Shown piece by piece: positions 45,404 to 55,108 of a DNA stretch of 64,000 nt (positions are counted from its first letter, which is position 1; the number at the start of each line of letters is the position of its first letter). The notes beneath the pieces are model-generated. The model was given only the letters and a program-made list of their open reading frames with translations, ran no database searches and had not been told where the DNA came from. The translations under genes and the position numbers were made by a program. Source of the DNA: Microbacterium aurantiacum (lineage in GTDB: Bacteria > Actinomycetota > Actinomycetes > Actinomycetales > Microbacteriaceae); assembly GCF_021654035.1 (NCBI RefSeq), contig NZ_JAJPDW010000004.1:124001-188000 (forward strand), read 5' to 3'.

Positions 45404-47230
45404 GTGGCACAATTCGACGTCCCCGCGATCGTCCCCGCCGATCCCACCGCGAACGTGAGCGACCTGCTGGTCGACCGCGTGAGCCAGACCCCGCAGCGTG
45501 CACTGTTCGCCGTGCCCGACGGAGACGGCTGGCGCGACATCAGCGCCGCGCAGTTCCACGCGCAGGTGATCGCCCTCGCGAAGGGATTCGCCGCCGCGGG
45601 AATCCAGCCCGGCGACAAGGTCGGCTTCATCGCCCGCACCACGTACGACTGGACGCTGGTCGACTTCGCACTGTTCTTCGCCGGCGCGGTCATGGTCCCC
45701 ATCTACGAGACCAGCTCTGCGGCACAGATCGGATGGATCCTCAGTGACTCCGGTGCCGTGGCCTGCATCACCGAGTCCGCGGACCACTCCGCGCGGCTCG
45801 CCGAGGTCCGTTCGGACGTTCCCCTCGTGACCTCCGTGTGGGAGATGCACGCGGGCGACCTGGACGCCCTCGTCGCTCAGGGTGCGGCCGTGACGGATGC
45901 CGAGATCGAACGTCGGCGGAAGATCGCCGTCGGCTCCGACATCGCCACGCTCATCTACACGTCCGGGTCGACCGGGCGCCCGAAGGGCTGCGTCCTCACC
46001 CACAGCAACTTCGTCGAGCTCGCCCGCAACTCCGGGAAGGCCCTGCAGGAGGTCGTCGCCGAGCCGGACGCGTCCACGCTGCTCTTCATCACCACGGCGC
46101 ATGTGTTCGCCCGGTTCATCTCGATCCTCAACGTCCACGCGGGCGTGAAGACCGGACACCAGCCCGATACCAAGCAGCTACTGCCGGCCCTCGGCTCCTT
46201 CAAGCCCACTTACCTCCTCGCCGTCCCGCGCGTCTTCGAGAAGGTCTACAACTCCGCCGAGCAGAAGGCCGAGGCCGGCGGCAAGGGGAAGATCTTCCGG
46301 GCCGCGGCGCACACCGCGATCGAGCACTCTCGCCTGCTTCAGGAGGGCGCGCGCATCCCCCTCGGCATGCGGCTGAAGTTCGCACTGTTCGACAAGCTCG
46401 TGTACAGCAAGCTGCGCACGGCGATGGGCGGCCGTGTCCGCCACGCCGTGTCGGGATCAGCGCCGCTCGGGCCGCGTCTGGGGCACTTCTTCCACAGCCT
46501 GGGAGTCGTGATCCTCGAGGGATACGGCCTCACCGAGACGACCGCGCCGGCCACGGTGAACCTCGTGACGAAGTCGAAGATCGGCACCGTCGGCCCCGTA
46601 CTGCCCGGCGTCGGCGTCCGGATCGCGGACGACGGCGAGGTAGAGGTCCGCGGCATCAACGTGTTCAAGGAGTACTGGCGCAATCCCGAGGCGACCGCTG
46701 CGGCGTTCGACGGCGAGTGGTTCCGGACGGGCGACTTGGGCGAGTTCGATCAGGAGGGCTTCCTGAAGATCACCGGGCGCAAGAAGGAGATCATCGTCAC
46801 CGCCGGAGGCAAGAACGTCGCCCCCGCCGGGCTCGAGGACCCCATCCGCGCCAACCCGATCGTCGGTCAGGTGGTCGTCGTGGGTGATCAGAAGCCGTTC
46901 ATCTCCGCCCTCATCACCCTCGACCCGGAGATGCTCCCGACCTGGCTCGGCAACAACGGCCTCCCCTCCGACATGTCGCTGGAGGATGCCGCGAAGAACG
47001 ACGCCGTCCGCGCCGAGGTTCAGCGGGCGATCGACGTCGCCAACAAGGGCGTCTCGCGCGCCGAGTCAATCCGGAAGTTCGTCATCCTCCCCACCGAGTG
47101 GACCGAGGCGAGCGGGCACCTCACGCCGAAGATGAGCATCAAGCGAAACGTCATCATGAACGACTTTGCGGCGCAGATCGAGGAGCTCTACACGGTTCCC
47201 GTCAACACGACGTCCACGTCGATCAGCTGA
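45404..47230 (+). CDS. Long-chain fatty acid--CoA ligase
   Basis: 608 aa, an adenylate-forming enzyme that activates long fatty acids to acyl-CoA. The AMP-binding P-loop is TLIYTSGSTGRPKGC (about residues 183-197), EGYGLTETTAP and WFRTGDLGEFDQEG are the later core motifs, and ITGRKKEIIVTAGGKNVAP holds the hinge and adenylation region. The length fits FadD15-like bacterial ACSL. GAAGGAG is 7 nt before the GTG. It converges on def with a 25-bp hairpin between. Confidence 0.94.
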   Translation: MAQFDVPAIVPADPTANVSDLLVDRVSQTPQRALFAVPDGDGWRDISAAQFHAQVIALAKGFAAAGIQPGDKVGFIARTTYDWTLVDFALFFAGAVMVPIYETSSAAQIGWILSDSGAVACITESADHSARLAEVRSDVPLVTSVWEMHAGDLDALVAQGAAVTDAEIERRRKIAVGSDIATLIYTSGSTGRPKGCVLTHSNFVELARNSGKALQEVVAEPDASTLLFITTAHVFARFISILNVHAGVKTGHQPDTKQLLPALGSFKPTYLLAVPRVFEKVYNSAEQKAEAGGKGKIFRAAAHTAIEHSRLLQEGARIPLGMRLKFALFDKLVYSKLRTAMGGRVRHAVSGSAPLGPRLGHFFHSLGVVILEGYGLTETTAPATVNLVTKSKIGTVGPVLPGVGVRIADDGEVEVRGINVFKEYWRNPEATAAAFDGEWFRTGDLGEFDQEGFLKITGRKKEIIVTAGGKNVAPAGLEDPIRANPIVGQVVVVGDQKPFISALITLDPEMLPTWLGNNGLPSDMSLEDAAKNDAVRAEVQRAIDVANKGVSRAESIRKFVILPTEWTEASGHLTPKMSIKRNVIMNDFAAQIEELYTVPVNTTSTSIS

Positions 47231-47253
47231 GGAGCGCCGAGGAGCGGACGTAG

Positions 47254-47306
47254 CCGGGAGTCTGAGTGGTTCTGACCCGCAGGGTCAGAACCACTCAGAC
47301 TCCCGG
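47254..47306. terminator. 25-bp perfect hairpin between convergent acyl-CoA ligase and def
   Basis: Arms 47254-47278 and 47282-47306 are perfectly complementary around a 3-nt GCA loop. The right arm includes the def stop and its last seven codons, so the gap sequence mirrors the end of the gene. A likely bidirectional terminator. Confidence 0.85.
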
Positions 47307-47776
47307 ATCTGCTTCATCGCCTGGCGTCGGTCCTCCGGCGCCAGGCGCTGCAGATACAGCATCCCGTCGAGGTGATCGGTCTCGTGCTGGAGGGCCTGGG
47401 CCATGAGTCCCTCCCCCTCCAGAACGACCTCGTCGCCGTTCAGGTCGATGCCCACCACCTTCGCCCGCGGGTACCGCAGGGCGTCGTGCCAGAGACCCGG
47501 CACCGACAGGCATCCCTCGCCGATGCGGGAGGGCTCCCCCGCCACCTCGACCAGAACGGGGTTGAGCACGTAGCCGATGTCGCCGTCGATGTTGTAGCTG
47601 AAGGCGCGGACGCCGACACCGATCTGCGGTGCGGCGACGCCGGCGCGGCCAGGGACGGCGACGGTGTCCAGCAGATCCTGGACGAGCGCGCGCACCCCGT
47701 CGTCGATCGCGTCGATCGACGCGCACGCGGCACGCAGCACGGGGTCGCCGAAGACGCGGATGGGTCGTACGGCCAT
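47285..47776 (-). CDS. def: Peptide deformylase
   Basis: 163 aa. It removes the formyl group from the N-terminal methionine of new proteins. All three motifs are present: GVAAPQIG near residue 48, EGCLSVPG near 92 (metal Cys) and QHETDHLDG near 132 (two metal His and the catalytic Glu). Second gene after the MinD-like ATPase, starting 2 bp from its stop. The last codons lie in the terminator stem. Confidence 0.97.
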   Translation of the reverse strand: MAVRPIRVFGDPVLRAACASIDAIDDGVRALVQDLLDTVAVPGRAGVAAPQIGVGVRAFSYNIDGDIGYVLNPVLVEVAGEPSRIGEGCLSVPGLWHDALRYPRAKVVGIDLNGDEVVLEGEGLMAQALQHETDHLDGMLYLQRLAPEDRRQAMKQIRESEWF

Positions 47777-47778
47777 GC

Positions 47779-49386
47779 TCAGGCCGCCGACGCCAGGGAG
47801 CGGAGTCCCTCGACCACGGTCGCCGCCATCTCGCGCGCGGCCTGCCGCGTCTCGGGCTGCAGATCACGGAAGGTGATCGCACTCCCGGCCGCGATGAGCG
47901 GGTCGTACGGCATCCGCACGACACTGCGCACACGCGAGCGGAAGTGGGCTTCCAACTCCTCGAGCTGGACGACCGGGCGCCCGGGACGGGAGTTGTTCAG
48001 CACCACGACGGCGGAACGCACGCGCTCCGCGTACCCGTTGGTCTCGAGCCACGTGAGGGTCTCCGACGCCAGGCGCGCTTCATCCACACTGAGTCCCGCG
48101 ACGATGACCACCTGATCGGCGAGGTCGAGGGTCGCCCCCATGACCGAGTGGACGATGCCGGTGCCGGTGTCCGTGAGGACCACCGAATAGTAGTGGGCGG
48201 CGAGTTCGGCCACCTGCCGGTAGTCGGTGTCGCTGAAGGCTTCCGAGACGTGCGGGTCGGTGTCCGACGCGAGGACGTCGAGGCGGGTCTCGTCGCGCGC
48301 GACGATCGCCGACAGGTTGTTGTACCCGGAGACGTCGGCGCGGGAGCGCACCAGGTCGCGGACAGTGCGGTTGCTCGTGCGCGAGATGCGCTCCGCGAGC
48401 GTCCCGCGGTCGGGGTTCGCGTCGACGGCGATGATCCGGTCGTCGCGCGCGTCCGCGAGCGCCATGCCGAGGAGGGTGGTGATGGTCGTCTTGCCGACCC
48501 CGCCCTTGCGCGAGAGCACGGGGACGAACCGCGCACCGCCGGCCAGAGGTGCAGAGATGCGGCGGTCGAGCTCCTTGCGCGCCCGCGCGCGCTTGCCGTC
48601 GCCGAGATTGATGCGACGACCGGAGAGCGAATAGATCAGGTGCTGCCACACGCCGTCAGGCTCGGGACGCGTGGTGCGGCTCGGATCGAGCAGACGGTCG
48701 GCGGTGAGGAGGTCGGCGGTCTCCCGGTCGGGCTCGAACTCGCCGAGCCGCTTCGACGTCAACGCCACCTCGGAGCGACGACGAGGCTTGTCGTGGGCCG
48801 CGGCGGCGTGGGCCTCTGCGCGCGTCATCGCCGGCGCGGGCGTCGTCGAGGGCGCGGGCGTCGTCGACGACGCGGGAGCCGGGGCGACCGGTTGCGCCCC
48901 CGTGACGGGGTCGCCCGAGGGCTGCACCGGCACGGATGCCGTGACCGGAGCCGCGGCGACGGACCCGGTCTCGACGATCTCCGCGTCGTGGATGTCCTCG
49001 TCGTCGTGACGGGAGAGGGCGACCTCGCTCCCCCCGTCCTCGACGGCCGGCGAGGATTCGACATCCTCACCGGTGGAGTCGGCGGCGTGCTCGGTGTCGG
49101 AGCGCTCCTCCCCGGGCCCGTCGATCACGGAGGCGCTGCCGTCGGCGTCGTCCACGATCTCCGCCTCGGCCGTGTCGGCCGGGATCTCGACCACGAAAGG
49201 CACCTCGCCGCTGATGACCTCGTCTTCGTCGAGGTCGTCCTCCTCCGGTTCGCTCGGAAGCTGCACGGGGACGTGCGCCGTCGGGGTTCCCAGGAGCCCG
49301 AGGGGGGCGGAGTCGATGCTGCCCGTGTCGGCGAGGATGCCGTTCTCGGCGTCGTCGGCGGGATGGTCGGGATGGTCGGGCGTCAC
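47779..49386 (-). CDS. MinD/ParA-like P-loop ATPase with long acidic N-terminus
   Basis: 535 aa. Residues 1 to about 230 are low-complexity: acidic stretches of Asp/Glu with Val, then an Ala/Pro/Thr-rich segment and a basic piece. The C-terminal 290 residues form a deviant-Walker ATPase with [26 protein letters not shown] and [17 protein letters not shown] in place of the usual DxPxG region. Such ATPases position or energise membrane complexes (MinD, FlhG, type VII-type). The GTG at 49386 was chosen because GGAG lies 9 nt upstream; a TTG 15 bp earlier is also in frame. Partner unknown. Confidence 0.82.
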   Translation of the reverse strand: MTPDHPDHPADDAENGILADTGSIDSAPLGLLGTPTAHVPVQLPSEPEEDDLDEDEVISGEVPFVVEIPADTAEAEIVDDADGSASVIDGPGEERSDTEHAADSTGEDVESSPAVEDGGSEVALSRHDDEDIHDAEIVETGSVAAAPVTASVPVQPSGDPVTGAQPVAPAPASSTTPAPSTTPAPAMTRAEAHAAAAHDKPRRRSEVALTSKRLGEFEPDRETADLLTADRLLDPSRTTRPEPDGVWQHLIYSLSGRRINLGDGKRARARKELDRRISAPLAGGARFVPVLSRKGGVGKTTITTLLGMALADARDDRIIAVDANPDRGTLAERISRTSNRTVRDLVRSRADVSGYNNLSAIVARDETRLDVLASDTDPHVSEAFSDTDYRQVAELAAHYYSVVLTDTGTGIVHSVMGATLDLADQVVIVAGLSVDEARLASETLTWLETNGYAERVRSAVVVLNNSRPGRPVVQLEELEAHFRSRVRSVVRMPYDPLIAAGSAITFRDLQPETRQAAREMAATVVEGLRSLASAA

Positions 49387-49435
49387 TGCAGGTGTCTCCA
49401 AAAGCCAGGGGGCGGCGATCTCGCCGCGCTCCAGG

Positions 49436-52400
49436 CTACTGGGCGGGGCGGACGACGACCAAAAGGTCTCCGGCCTCGACCTGCGCGGTCGGCCCGATCG
49501 CGAGCCGCTCCACCACCCCGTCGACGGGGGCGGTGATCGCCGCCTCCATCTTCATCGCCTCGATCGACGCGACCGCGTCGCCGGCGCTCACGCGCTCACC
49601 GACACCGGTCTTGAGCGTGACGACGCCGGAGAACGGGGCGGCGATCTGACCGGGTCGCGTCGTATCCGCCTTCTCCGCCTGCCGCGCCTCGACCTGGATG
49701 CTCCGGTCGCGGACGAACACCGGTCGCAGCTGCCCGTTCAGGGTGGTCATGACGGTCCGCATGCCCTTGTCGTCGGCCTCGCCGATGGCTTCGAGCCCGA
49801 CGAACAGCTGCACTCCGCGCTCGATCTCCACGACGTGCTCGGTGCCGGGCGCGAGCCCGTACAGGTAGTCGGCGGTGTCGAGCACGCTCACGTCGCCGAA
49901 CACCTCGCGCACCTGCGCGAAGGCGCGGGTGGGTCCGGGGAAGAGGAGGCGATTGAGAGTCTGCCGGCGCGTGGCGCGGTCCTCGGTCAGCGCGTCGGCC
50001 TCGGCGTCCGTCAGCGGGGTCACCGCGATACGGATGTCGCGGCCCGCGAGCACCTTGCTGCGGAAGGGCTCCGGCCAGCCGCCGGGGAGGTCGCCGAGTT
50101 CGCCCGCCATGAAGCCGATCACGGAATCGGGGATGTCGTACGCGCCCGGGTTCGCTTCGAAGTCGGCCGGATCGGCCTTGACCGCGGCGAGGTGCAACGC
50201 GAGGTCGCCGACGACCTTCGACGACGGGGTGACCTTCGGCACACGGCCGAGGATGCGGTTCGCCGCGGCGTACATGTCCTCGATGAGCTCGAAGTCCTCG
50301 GACAGGCCGAGCGCGATCGCCTGCTGGCGCAGGTTGGACAGCTGCCCACCCGGGATCTCGTGGTGGTAGACCCGACCGGTCGGCCCGGGCAGCCCGGACT
50401 CGAACGGCGCGTAGAGGTGCCGCACGGCCTCCCAGTAGGGCTCGAGGTCGCCGACCGCGTCGAGATCGAGCCCCGTGTCGCGCTCGGTGTGGGCGAGGGC
50501 GGCCACCAGCGCCGAAAGCGACGGCTGACTGGTCGTGCCCGACATCGGTGCGGCGGCTGCGTCGACCGCATCCGCTCCGGCGGCGCTGGCGGCGAGGAGC
50601 GTGGCCAGCTGACCGCCCGCGGTGTCGTGCGTGTGCACGTGGACGGGGACGTCGAAGCGCTCGCGCAGCGCCGACACCAGGCGGCTCGCCGCCGCCGGCC
50701 GCAGCAGACCCGCCATGTCCTTGATCGCGAGGATGTGCGCGCCCGCCTCGACGATCTGCTCCGCGAGCCGGAGGTAGTAGTCCAGCGTGTACAGGTCCTC
50801 CGCCGGGTTCAGCAGATCGCCGGTGTAGCACAGGGCCACCTCGGCGACGGCGGTTCCCGTCGCGCGCACGGCGTCGATCGCCGGACGCATCTGAGCGACG
50901 TCGTTGAGCGCGTCGAACACCCGGAAGATGTCGATGCCGCTCGCAGCGGCCTCGGCGACGAACGCATCGGTGACCTCCGTCGGATACGGGGTGTACCCGA
51001 CGGTGTTCCGGCCCCGCAGGAGCATCTGGATCGCGACGTTCGGCAGGGCCTGCCGCAGGCGGTCGAGGCGCTCCCACGGGTCTTCGCCCAGGAACCGCAG
51101 CGCGACGTCGTAGGTCGCGCCTCCCCACGCCTCGACGCTGAGGAGCTGCGGGGTCAGTCGCGCCACGTAGGGCGCGACGGTGACGAGGTCCTTCGTCCGC
51201 ACGCGCGTGGCGAGGAGGGACTGGTGCGCGTCGCGGAATGTCGTCTCGGTGACGGCGAGGGCGGTCTGCGCCCGCAGGTCGCGCGCGAATCTTTCGGGTC
51301 CGAGTGCGAGAAGACGCTGACGCGATCCCTCGGGCGCGGGAGCCGTCAGGTCGAGGGCGGGCAGCTTCAGGCGCGGGTCCACCGTGAGCGGGTTGTCGCC
51401 GTGCGGCTTGTTGACCGTGGTGTCGACGAGCCAGTTCAGGATCTTCGTACCGCGGTCCTTGGATTCGCGGCCGCGCACGAGGTGCGGCCGTTCGTCGATG
51501 AACGCGGTGCTGACATCGCCGGCGATGAAGGATGCGTCGTCGAGGACCGCCTGCAGGAACGGGATGTTCGTGGACACCCCGCGGATGCGGAACTCCGCCA
51601 GGGCGCGCCGGGCGCGGACCACCGCGGCACCGAAGTCGCGTCCGCGGCAGGTGAGCTTGGCGAGCATCGAGTCGAAATGGGGACTGATCTGCGCGCCGGC
51701 GGCGGTCGTTCCGCCGTCCAGGCGGATTCCGGCACCACCCGGCGAACGGTAGGTGGTGATCTTGCCCGTGTCGGGTCGGAACCCTTGGGACGGATCCTCC
51801 GTCGTGATGCGGCACTGCAGCGCCGACCCCCGGAGATGGATGCGATCCTGCGTGAGCCCGAGGTCCTGGAGGGACTGGCCCGCGGCGATGCGCATCTGGG
51901 ACTGGACGAGGTCGACGTCGGTGACCTCCTCCGTGACGGTGTGCTCGACCTGGATCCGGGGGTTCATCTCGATGAAGACGACCTCCCCCGCGCGGGGACC
52001 CGCGGTCTCGAGGAGGAACTCCACGGTCCCGGCGTTCTGGTAGCCGATGGAACGGGCGAACGCCACGGCGTAGTCGTGCAGCGCGTCGCGGACGCCCGGG
52101 TCGAGGTTCGGAGCCGGCGCGATCTCGATGACCTTCTGGTGCCGGCGCTGCAGCGAGCAGTCCCGCTCGAACAGGTGGACCGTCTCCCCGGTCGTGTCGG
52201 CGAGGATCTGGACCTCGATGTGGCGAGGCCGCTGCACGGCCTGCTCGAGGAACACCCGGGCGTCGCCGAAGGCGCTCCCCGCCTCGCGCATCGCCTCGGC
52301 GAGAGCGGGCGCGAGCTCCCCTGCGGTCTCCACGCGGCGCATGCCCCGACCGCCGCCGCCGGCGACCGCCTTGACGAAGATCGGGAAGCCGATGTCGTCG

Positions 52401-52843
52401 GCCTGGCCGAGGAGGACGTCGACGTCGTCGGAGGCCTCGGTCGAGCGGAGCACGGGAACGCCCGCGGCGACGGCGTGCGCCTTGGCCGTGACCTTGTTGC
52501 CCGCCATCTCGAGAACGGATGCCGGCGGCCCGATGAACGCGATCCCGTGGGCGGCGGCCTTCTCGGCCAGCTCGGGGTTCTCAGAAAGGAAGCCGTAGCC
52601 CGGGTAGACGGCGTCCGCGCCGGATTCGAGGGCGACGCGGATGATCTCGTCGACGTCGAGGTAGGCCCGGACGGGGTGCCCCTCCTCGCCGATCCGGTAC
52701 GCCTCGTCGGCCTTCAGCCGGTGGAGGGAGTTGCGGTCCTCGTACGGGAACACCGCGACCGTGCGGGCTCCCAACTCGAATGCCGCGCGGAAGGCGCGGA
52801 TCGCGATCTCTCCACGATTGGCCACCAGGATCTTGCGGAACAT
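49436..52843 (-). CDS. pyc: Pyruvate carboxylase
   Basis: 1135 aa, a complete single-chain enzyme that carboxylates pyruvate to oxaloacetate. The N-terminal biotin carboxylase (start FRKILVANRGEIAIR; ATP-grasp KAVAGGGGRGMRRV near residue 160; EMNPRIQVEHTVTEE near 285) is followed by the carboxyltransferase (TTFRDAHQSLLATRVRTKD near 540) and a C-terminal biotinyl domain (SIEAMKMEAAITAP, with the biotin lysine). GGAGG precedes the ATG. Feeds the TCA cycle alongside lpd and GarA in this window. Confidence 0.97.
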   Translation of the reverse strand: MFRKILVANRGEIAIRAFRAAFELGARTVAVFPYEDRNSLHRLKADEAYRIGEEGHPVRAYLDVDEIIRVALESGADAVYPGYGFLSENPELAEKAAAHGIAFIGPPASVLEMAGNKVTAKAHAVAAGVPVLRSTEASDDVDVLLGQADDIGFPIFVKAVAGGGGRGMRRVETAGELAPALAEAMREAGSAFGDARVFLEQAVQRPRHIEVQILADTTGETVHLFERDCSLQRRHQKVIEIAPAPNLDPGVRDALHDYAVAFARSIGYQNAGTVEFLLETAGPRAGEVVFIEMNPRIQVEHTVTEEVTDVDLVQSQMRIAAGQSLQDLGLTQDRIHLRGSALQCRITTEDPSQGFRPDTGKITTYRSPGGAGIRLDGGTTAAGAQISPHFDSMLAKLTCRGRDFGAAVVRARRALAEFRIRGVSTNIPFLQAVLDDASFIAGDVSTAFIDERPHLVRGRESKDRGTKILNWLVDTTVNKPHGDNPLTVDPRLKLPALDLTAPAPEGSRQRLLALGPERFARDLRAQTALAVTETTFRDAHQSLLATRVRTKDLVTVAPYVARLTPQLLSVEAWGGATYDVALRFLGEDPWERLDRLRQALPNVAIQMLLRGRNTVGYTPYPTEVTDAFVAEAAASGIDIFRVFDALNDVAQMRPAIDAVRATGTAVAEVALCYTGDLLNPAEDLYTLDYYLRLAEQIVEAGAHILAIKDMAGLLRPAAASRLVSALRERFDVPVHVHTHDTAGGQLATLLAASAAGADAVDAAAAPMSGTTSQPSLSALVAALAHTERDTGLDLDAVGDLEPYWEAVRHLYAPFESGLPGPTGRVYHHEIPGGQLSNLRQQAIALGLSEDFELIEDMYAAANRILGRVPKVTPSSKVVGDLALHLAAVKADPADFEANPGAYDIPDSVIGFMAGELGDLPGGWPEPFRSKVLAGRDIRIAVTPLTDAEADALTEDRATRRQTLNRLLFPGPTRAFAQVREVFGDVSVLDTADYLYGLAPGTEHVVEIERGVQLFVGLEAIGEADDKGMRTVMTTLNGQLRPVFVRDRSIQVEARQAEKADTTRPGQIAAPFSGVVTLKTGVGERVSAGDAVASIEAMKMEAAITAPVDGVVERLAIGPTAQVEAGDLLVVVRPAQ

Positions 52844-52901
52844 TCGACCTCCGAGCGGTGAGGTGCGGACGGGCTGAGTGTGCTCTCAGCCTAGGGGACG
52901 G

Positions 52902-52907
52902 TAACGT
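52902..52907 (+). promoter_or_regulatory. -10 element for the ParA-type ATPase gene
   Basis: TAACGT ends 8 nt before the GTG at 52916, in the 72-bp gap between divergent pyc and parA. No ribosome binding site is visible; it may be leaderless. Confidence 0.45.
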
Positions 52908-52915
52908 AGGGCCTT

Positions 52916-53725
52916 GTGCACGTACTTTCCGTCAGCTCGCTCAAAGGCGGGGTGGGTAAGACGACCGTGACGCTGGGACTCGCTTCCGCCGCATTCGCGC
53001 GGGGAGTCCGGACGCTCGTCGTCGACCTCGACCCCCAGTCCGACGTGTCGACGGGCATGGACATCCAGGTGGCGGGGCGTCTGAACGTCGCCGACGTCCT
53101 CGCGAATCCGAAGGACAAGGTCGTCAAGCAGGCGATCACCTCCAGCGGCTGGGCCAAGGTGCACCCGGGCACGATCGACGTGATGATCGGCAGTCCGTCC
53201 GCGATCAACTTCGACGGTCCGCACCCCTCCGTCCGCGACGTGTGGAAGCTCGAGGAGGCGCTCGCGACGATCGAGAACGAGTACGACCTCGTCCTCATCG
53301 ACTGCGCCCCGTCGCTCAACGCGCTCACCCGCACCGCGTGGGCGGCATCCGACCGGGTCGTCGTCGTCACCGAGCCCGGTCTGTTCTCCGTCGCCGCCGC
53401 CGACCGTGCGCTGCGGGCGATCGAAGAGATCCGCCGCGGCCTCTCCCCGCGCCTGCAACCGCTCGGGATCGTCGTCAACCGCGTGCGCCCCCAGTCGATC
53501 GAGCACCAGTTCCGCATCAAGGAGCTCCGCGACATGTTCGGCCCGCTCGTACTGACGCCCCAGCTGCCCGAGCGCACCTCGCTCCAGCAGGCTCAGGGCG
53601 CGGCGAAGCCGTTGCACATCTGGCCCGGCGACTCCGCTCAGGAGCTCGCGGCAGACTTCGACGCCCTCCTCGACCGCATCATCCGCACCGGACGCATCCC
53701 GGTCCCCGGCGCCGGCACCACCTGA
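52916..53725 (+). CDS. ParA-family chromosome partitioning-type ATPase
   Basis: 269 aa. The deviant Walker [17 protein letters not shown] is near residue 6, Walker A' is VVDLDPQSDVSTGM, and Walker B is YDLVLIDCAPSLNAL. This is a stand-alone ParA/Soj-like ATPase without a visible parB. It is divergent from pyc and convergent with a MerR gene; the nearby ftsR and garA are conserved neighbours in many actinobacteria. It is probably a second, non-oriC ParA with a positioning role; that is inference. Confidence 0.87.
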   Translation: MHVLSVSSLKGGVGKTTVTLGLASAAFARGVRTLVVDLDPQSDVSTGMDIQVAGRLNVADVLANPKDKVVKQAITSSGWAKVHPGTIDVMIGSPSAINFDGPHPSVRDVWKLEEALATIENEYDLVLIDCAPSLNALTRTAWAASDRVVVVTEPGLFSVAAADRALRAIEEIRRGLSPRLQPLGIVVNRVRPQSIEHQFRIKELRDMFGPLVLTPQLPERTSLQQAQGAAKPLHIWPGDSAQELAADFDALLDRIIRTGRIPVPGAGTT

Positions 53726-53739
53726 CGACGTGCGGAGGA

Positions 53740-53758
53740 TCGCCCCGAGACGGGGCGA
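53740..53758. terminator. Hairpin between parA-like gene and MerR gene
   Basis: TCGCCCCG-AGA-CGGGGCGA, an 8-bp stem with a 3-nt loop, between convergent genes. Confidence 0.7.
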
Positions 53759-53770
53759 GGCGACGGCCGA

Positions 53771-54316
53771 TCAGGCCGTGCGCGCGGCGCGACGGGCGGA
53801 GAGCTCGTCCATGATCTCGGGCGTCTGCGCGTCGAAATCGACGAGTGTCGACTCGACCTCGCGCAGCACCTTCCCGACGGCGATGCCGAACACACCCTGC
53901 CCGCGGCTGACCAGGTCGATGACCTCGTCGTTCGAGGTGCAGAGGTAGACCGAGGCCCCGTCGCTCATAAGCGTCGTTCCGGCCAGGTCGCGGATCCCCG
54001 CGGCGCGCAGCTGGTCGACCGCGGTGCGGATCTGCTGCAGGGAGATCCCGGTGTCGAGGAGTCGCTTGACGAGCTTCAGGACGAGGATGTCGCGGAAACC
54101 GTAGAGACGCTGCGAGCCTGACCCGCTCGCACCGCGGACGGTGGGCTCGACGAGTTCGGTACGGGCCCAGTAGTCCAGCTGCCGATAGGTGATGCCGGCG
54201 GCCCGTGCAGCGACGGCCCCGCGGTAGCCGACCTCGTCGTCCATCTGGGGCAGACCGTCGGTGAAAAGGAGGTCGGCGACGAAAGGCTGTTCGTCGGCCG
54301 CTTCACGAGCGCTCAT
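53771..54316 (-). CDS. MerR-family regulator (Rv1830-like)
   Basis: 181 aa. The MerR winged-helix lies at about residues 28-95 (YRGAVAARAAGITYRQLDYWARTELVEP, then QRLYGFRDILVLKLVKRLLD). A short dimerisation helix follows, and a C-terminal part without metal-binding cysteines (YLCTSNDEVIDLVSRGQGVFG). It corresponds to the second MerR of the actinobacterial garA-ftsR neighbourhood. AAGGGGG precedes the ATG. Target genes are not known. Confidence 0.87.
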   Translation of the reverse strand: MSAREAADEQPFVADLLFTDGLPQMDDEVGYRGAVAARAAGITYRQLDYWARTELVEPTVRGASGSGSQRLYGFRDILVLKLVKRLLDTGISLQQIRTAVDQLRAAGIRDLAGTTLMSDGASVYLCTSNDEVIDLVSRGQGVFGIAVGKVLREVESTLVDFDAQTPEIMDELSARRAARTA

Positions 54317-54415
54317 GCTCGTCCCCCTTAGATTCGGATGTCTCCACGTTAGGTGAGCCGGAGCCCTCCGGCAACGACATCCGGCGATCGGGTCTCGGCG
54401 TGTCGCCCACCACGG

Positions 54416-55108
54416 TCAGGACAGCAGCCTGTCGAGCGCAGCGCGCACGAACGTGGCGCGCACTTCGTCGAGACGGCGGGTCAGTTCTCCGGCGACTTCG
54501 CCCGCACGACCGCGGGAGGCGGCGTCGGTGCGACGCAGCATGGGCGCCAGCGCCTGCTCGACGAGGGCCACATCGCGATCGGCGTTCTGGCGGAGGGCGC
54601 GGACGTGGCGCGGCTCGATGCCGTGGCGGTCGAGGGCGACCAGCGATCGCATCAGCGCGACGGTCTGCTCGGGGTACGACTCCGCGGCCGTGATGATCCC
54701 GGTGCTGATCGCATCGTTGAGGAGCTGCGGAGCCGCGCCGGAGGCCGACAGCAGCTCGTCCCGACGGTAGCGACGGGGCGCGGGGACGATGGACGGCGGC
54801 GGCACGGCCGTGGGCGTCGCCGGGTCGCGTCCCGCGTCGACGTCGGCGAGATAGTCGCGGATGACCGAGAGGGGCAGATAGTGGTCGCGCTGGAGCGTGA
54901 GGGCGAGGCGCAGCCGCTCGAGATCCGCCATGGAGAACTTGCGGTACCCCGACTCGGTGCGCATCGGGGTGACGATCCCCTGAACCTCGAGGAAGCGGAG
55001 CTTGCTGGAGGTGAGCGCCGGGAAATCCGGCGACAGCCGGGCGAGGACCTGGCCGATGCTCAGGAGACCCGCGGACGACGAGCGTTCGCGGGCGGCAGCG
55101 GCCGGCAT
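54416..55108 (-). CDS. ftsR: MerR-family cell division regulator FtsR
   Basis: 230 aa. The helix-turn-helix region LLSIGQVLARLSPDFPALTSSKLRFLEVQGIV, then PMRTESGYRKFSMADLERL, matches the conserved FtsR family (Rv1828 in M. tuberculosis). Corynebacterial FtsR activates ftsZ transcription. The C-terminal ligand-like domain is at about residues 115-225. The ATG shares one base with the garA stop (TGATG), so the pair is co-translated. ftsZ at 22-23 kb in this window is a plausible target. Confidence 0.9.
   Translation of the reverse strand: MPAAAARERSSSAGLLSIGQVLARLSPDFPALTSSKLRFLEVQGIVTPMRTESGYRKFSMADLERLRLALTLQRDHYLPLSVIRDYLADVDAGRDPATPTAVPPPSIVPAPRRYRRDELLSASGAAPQLLNDAISTGIITAAESYPEQTVALMRSLVALDRHGIEPRHVRALRQNADRDVALVEQALAPMLRRTDAASRGRAGEVAGELTRRLDEVRATFVRAALDRLLS

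Noticed and set aside
49073..52861. A 1262-residue open frame opposite pyc
   Set aside because: Antisense to pyruvate carboxylase, whose motifs are complete on the other strand.
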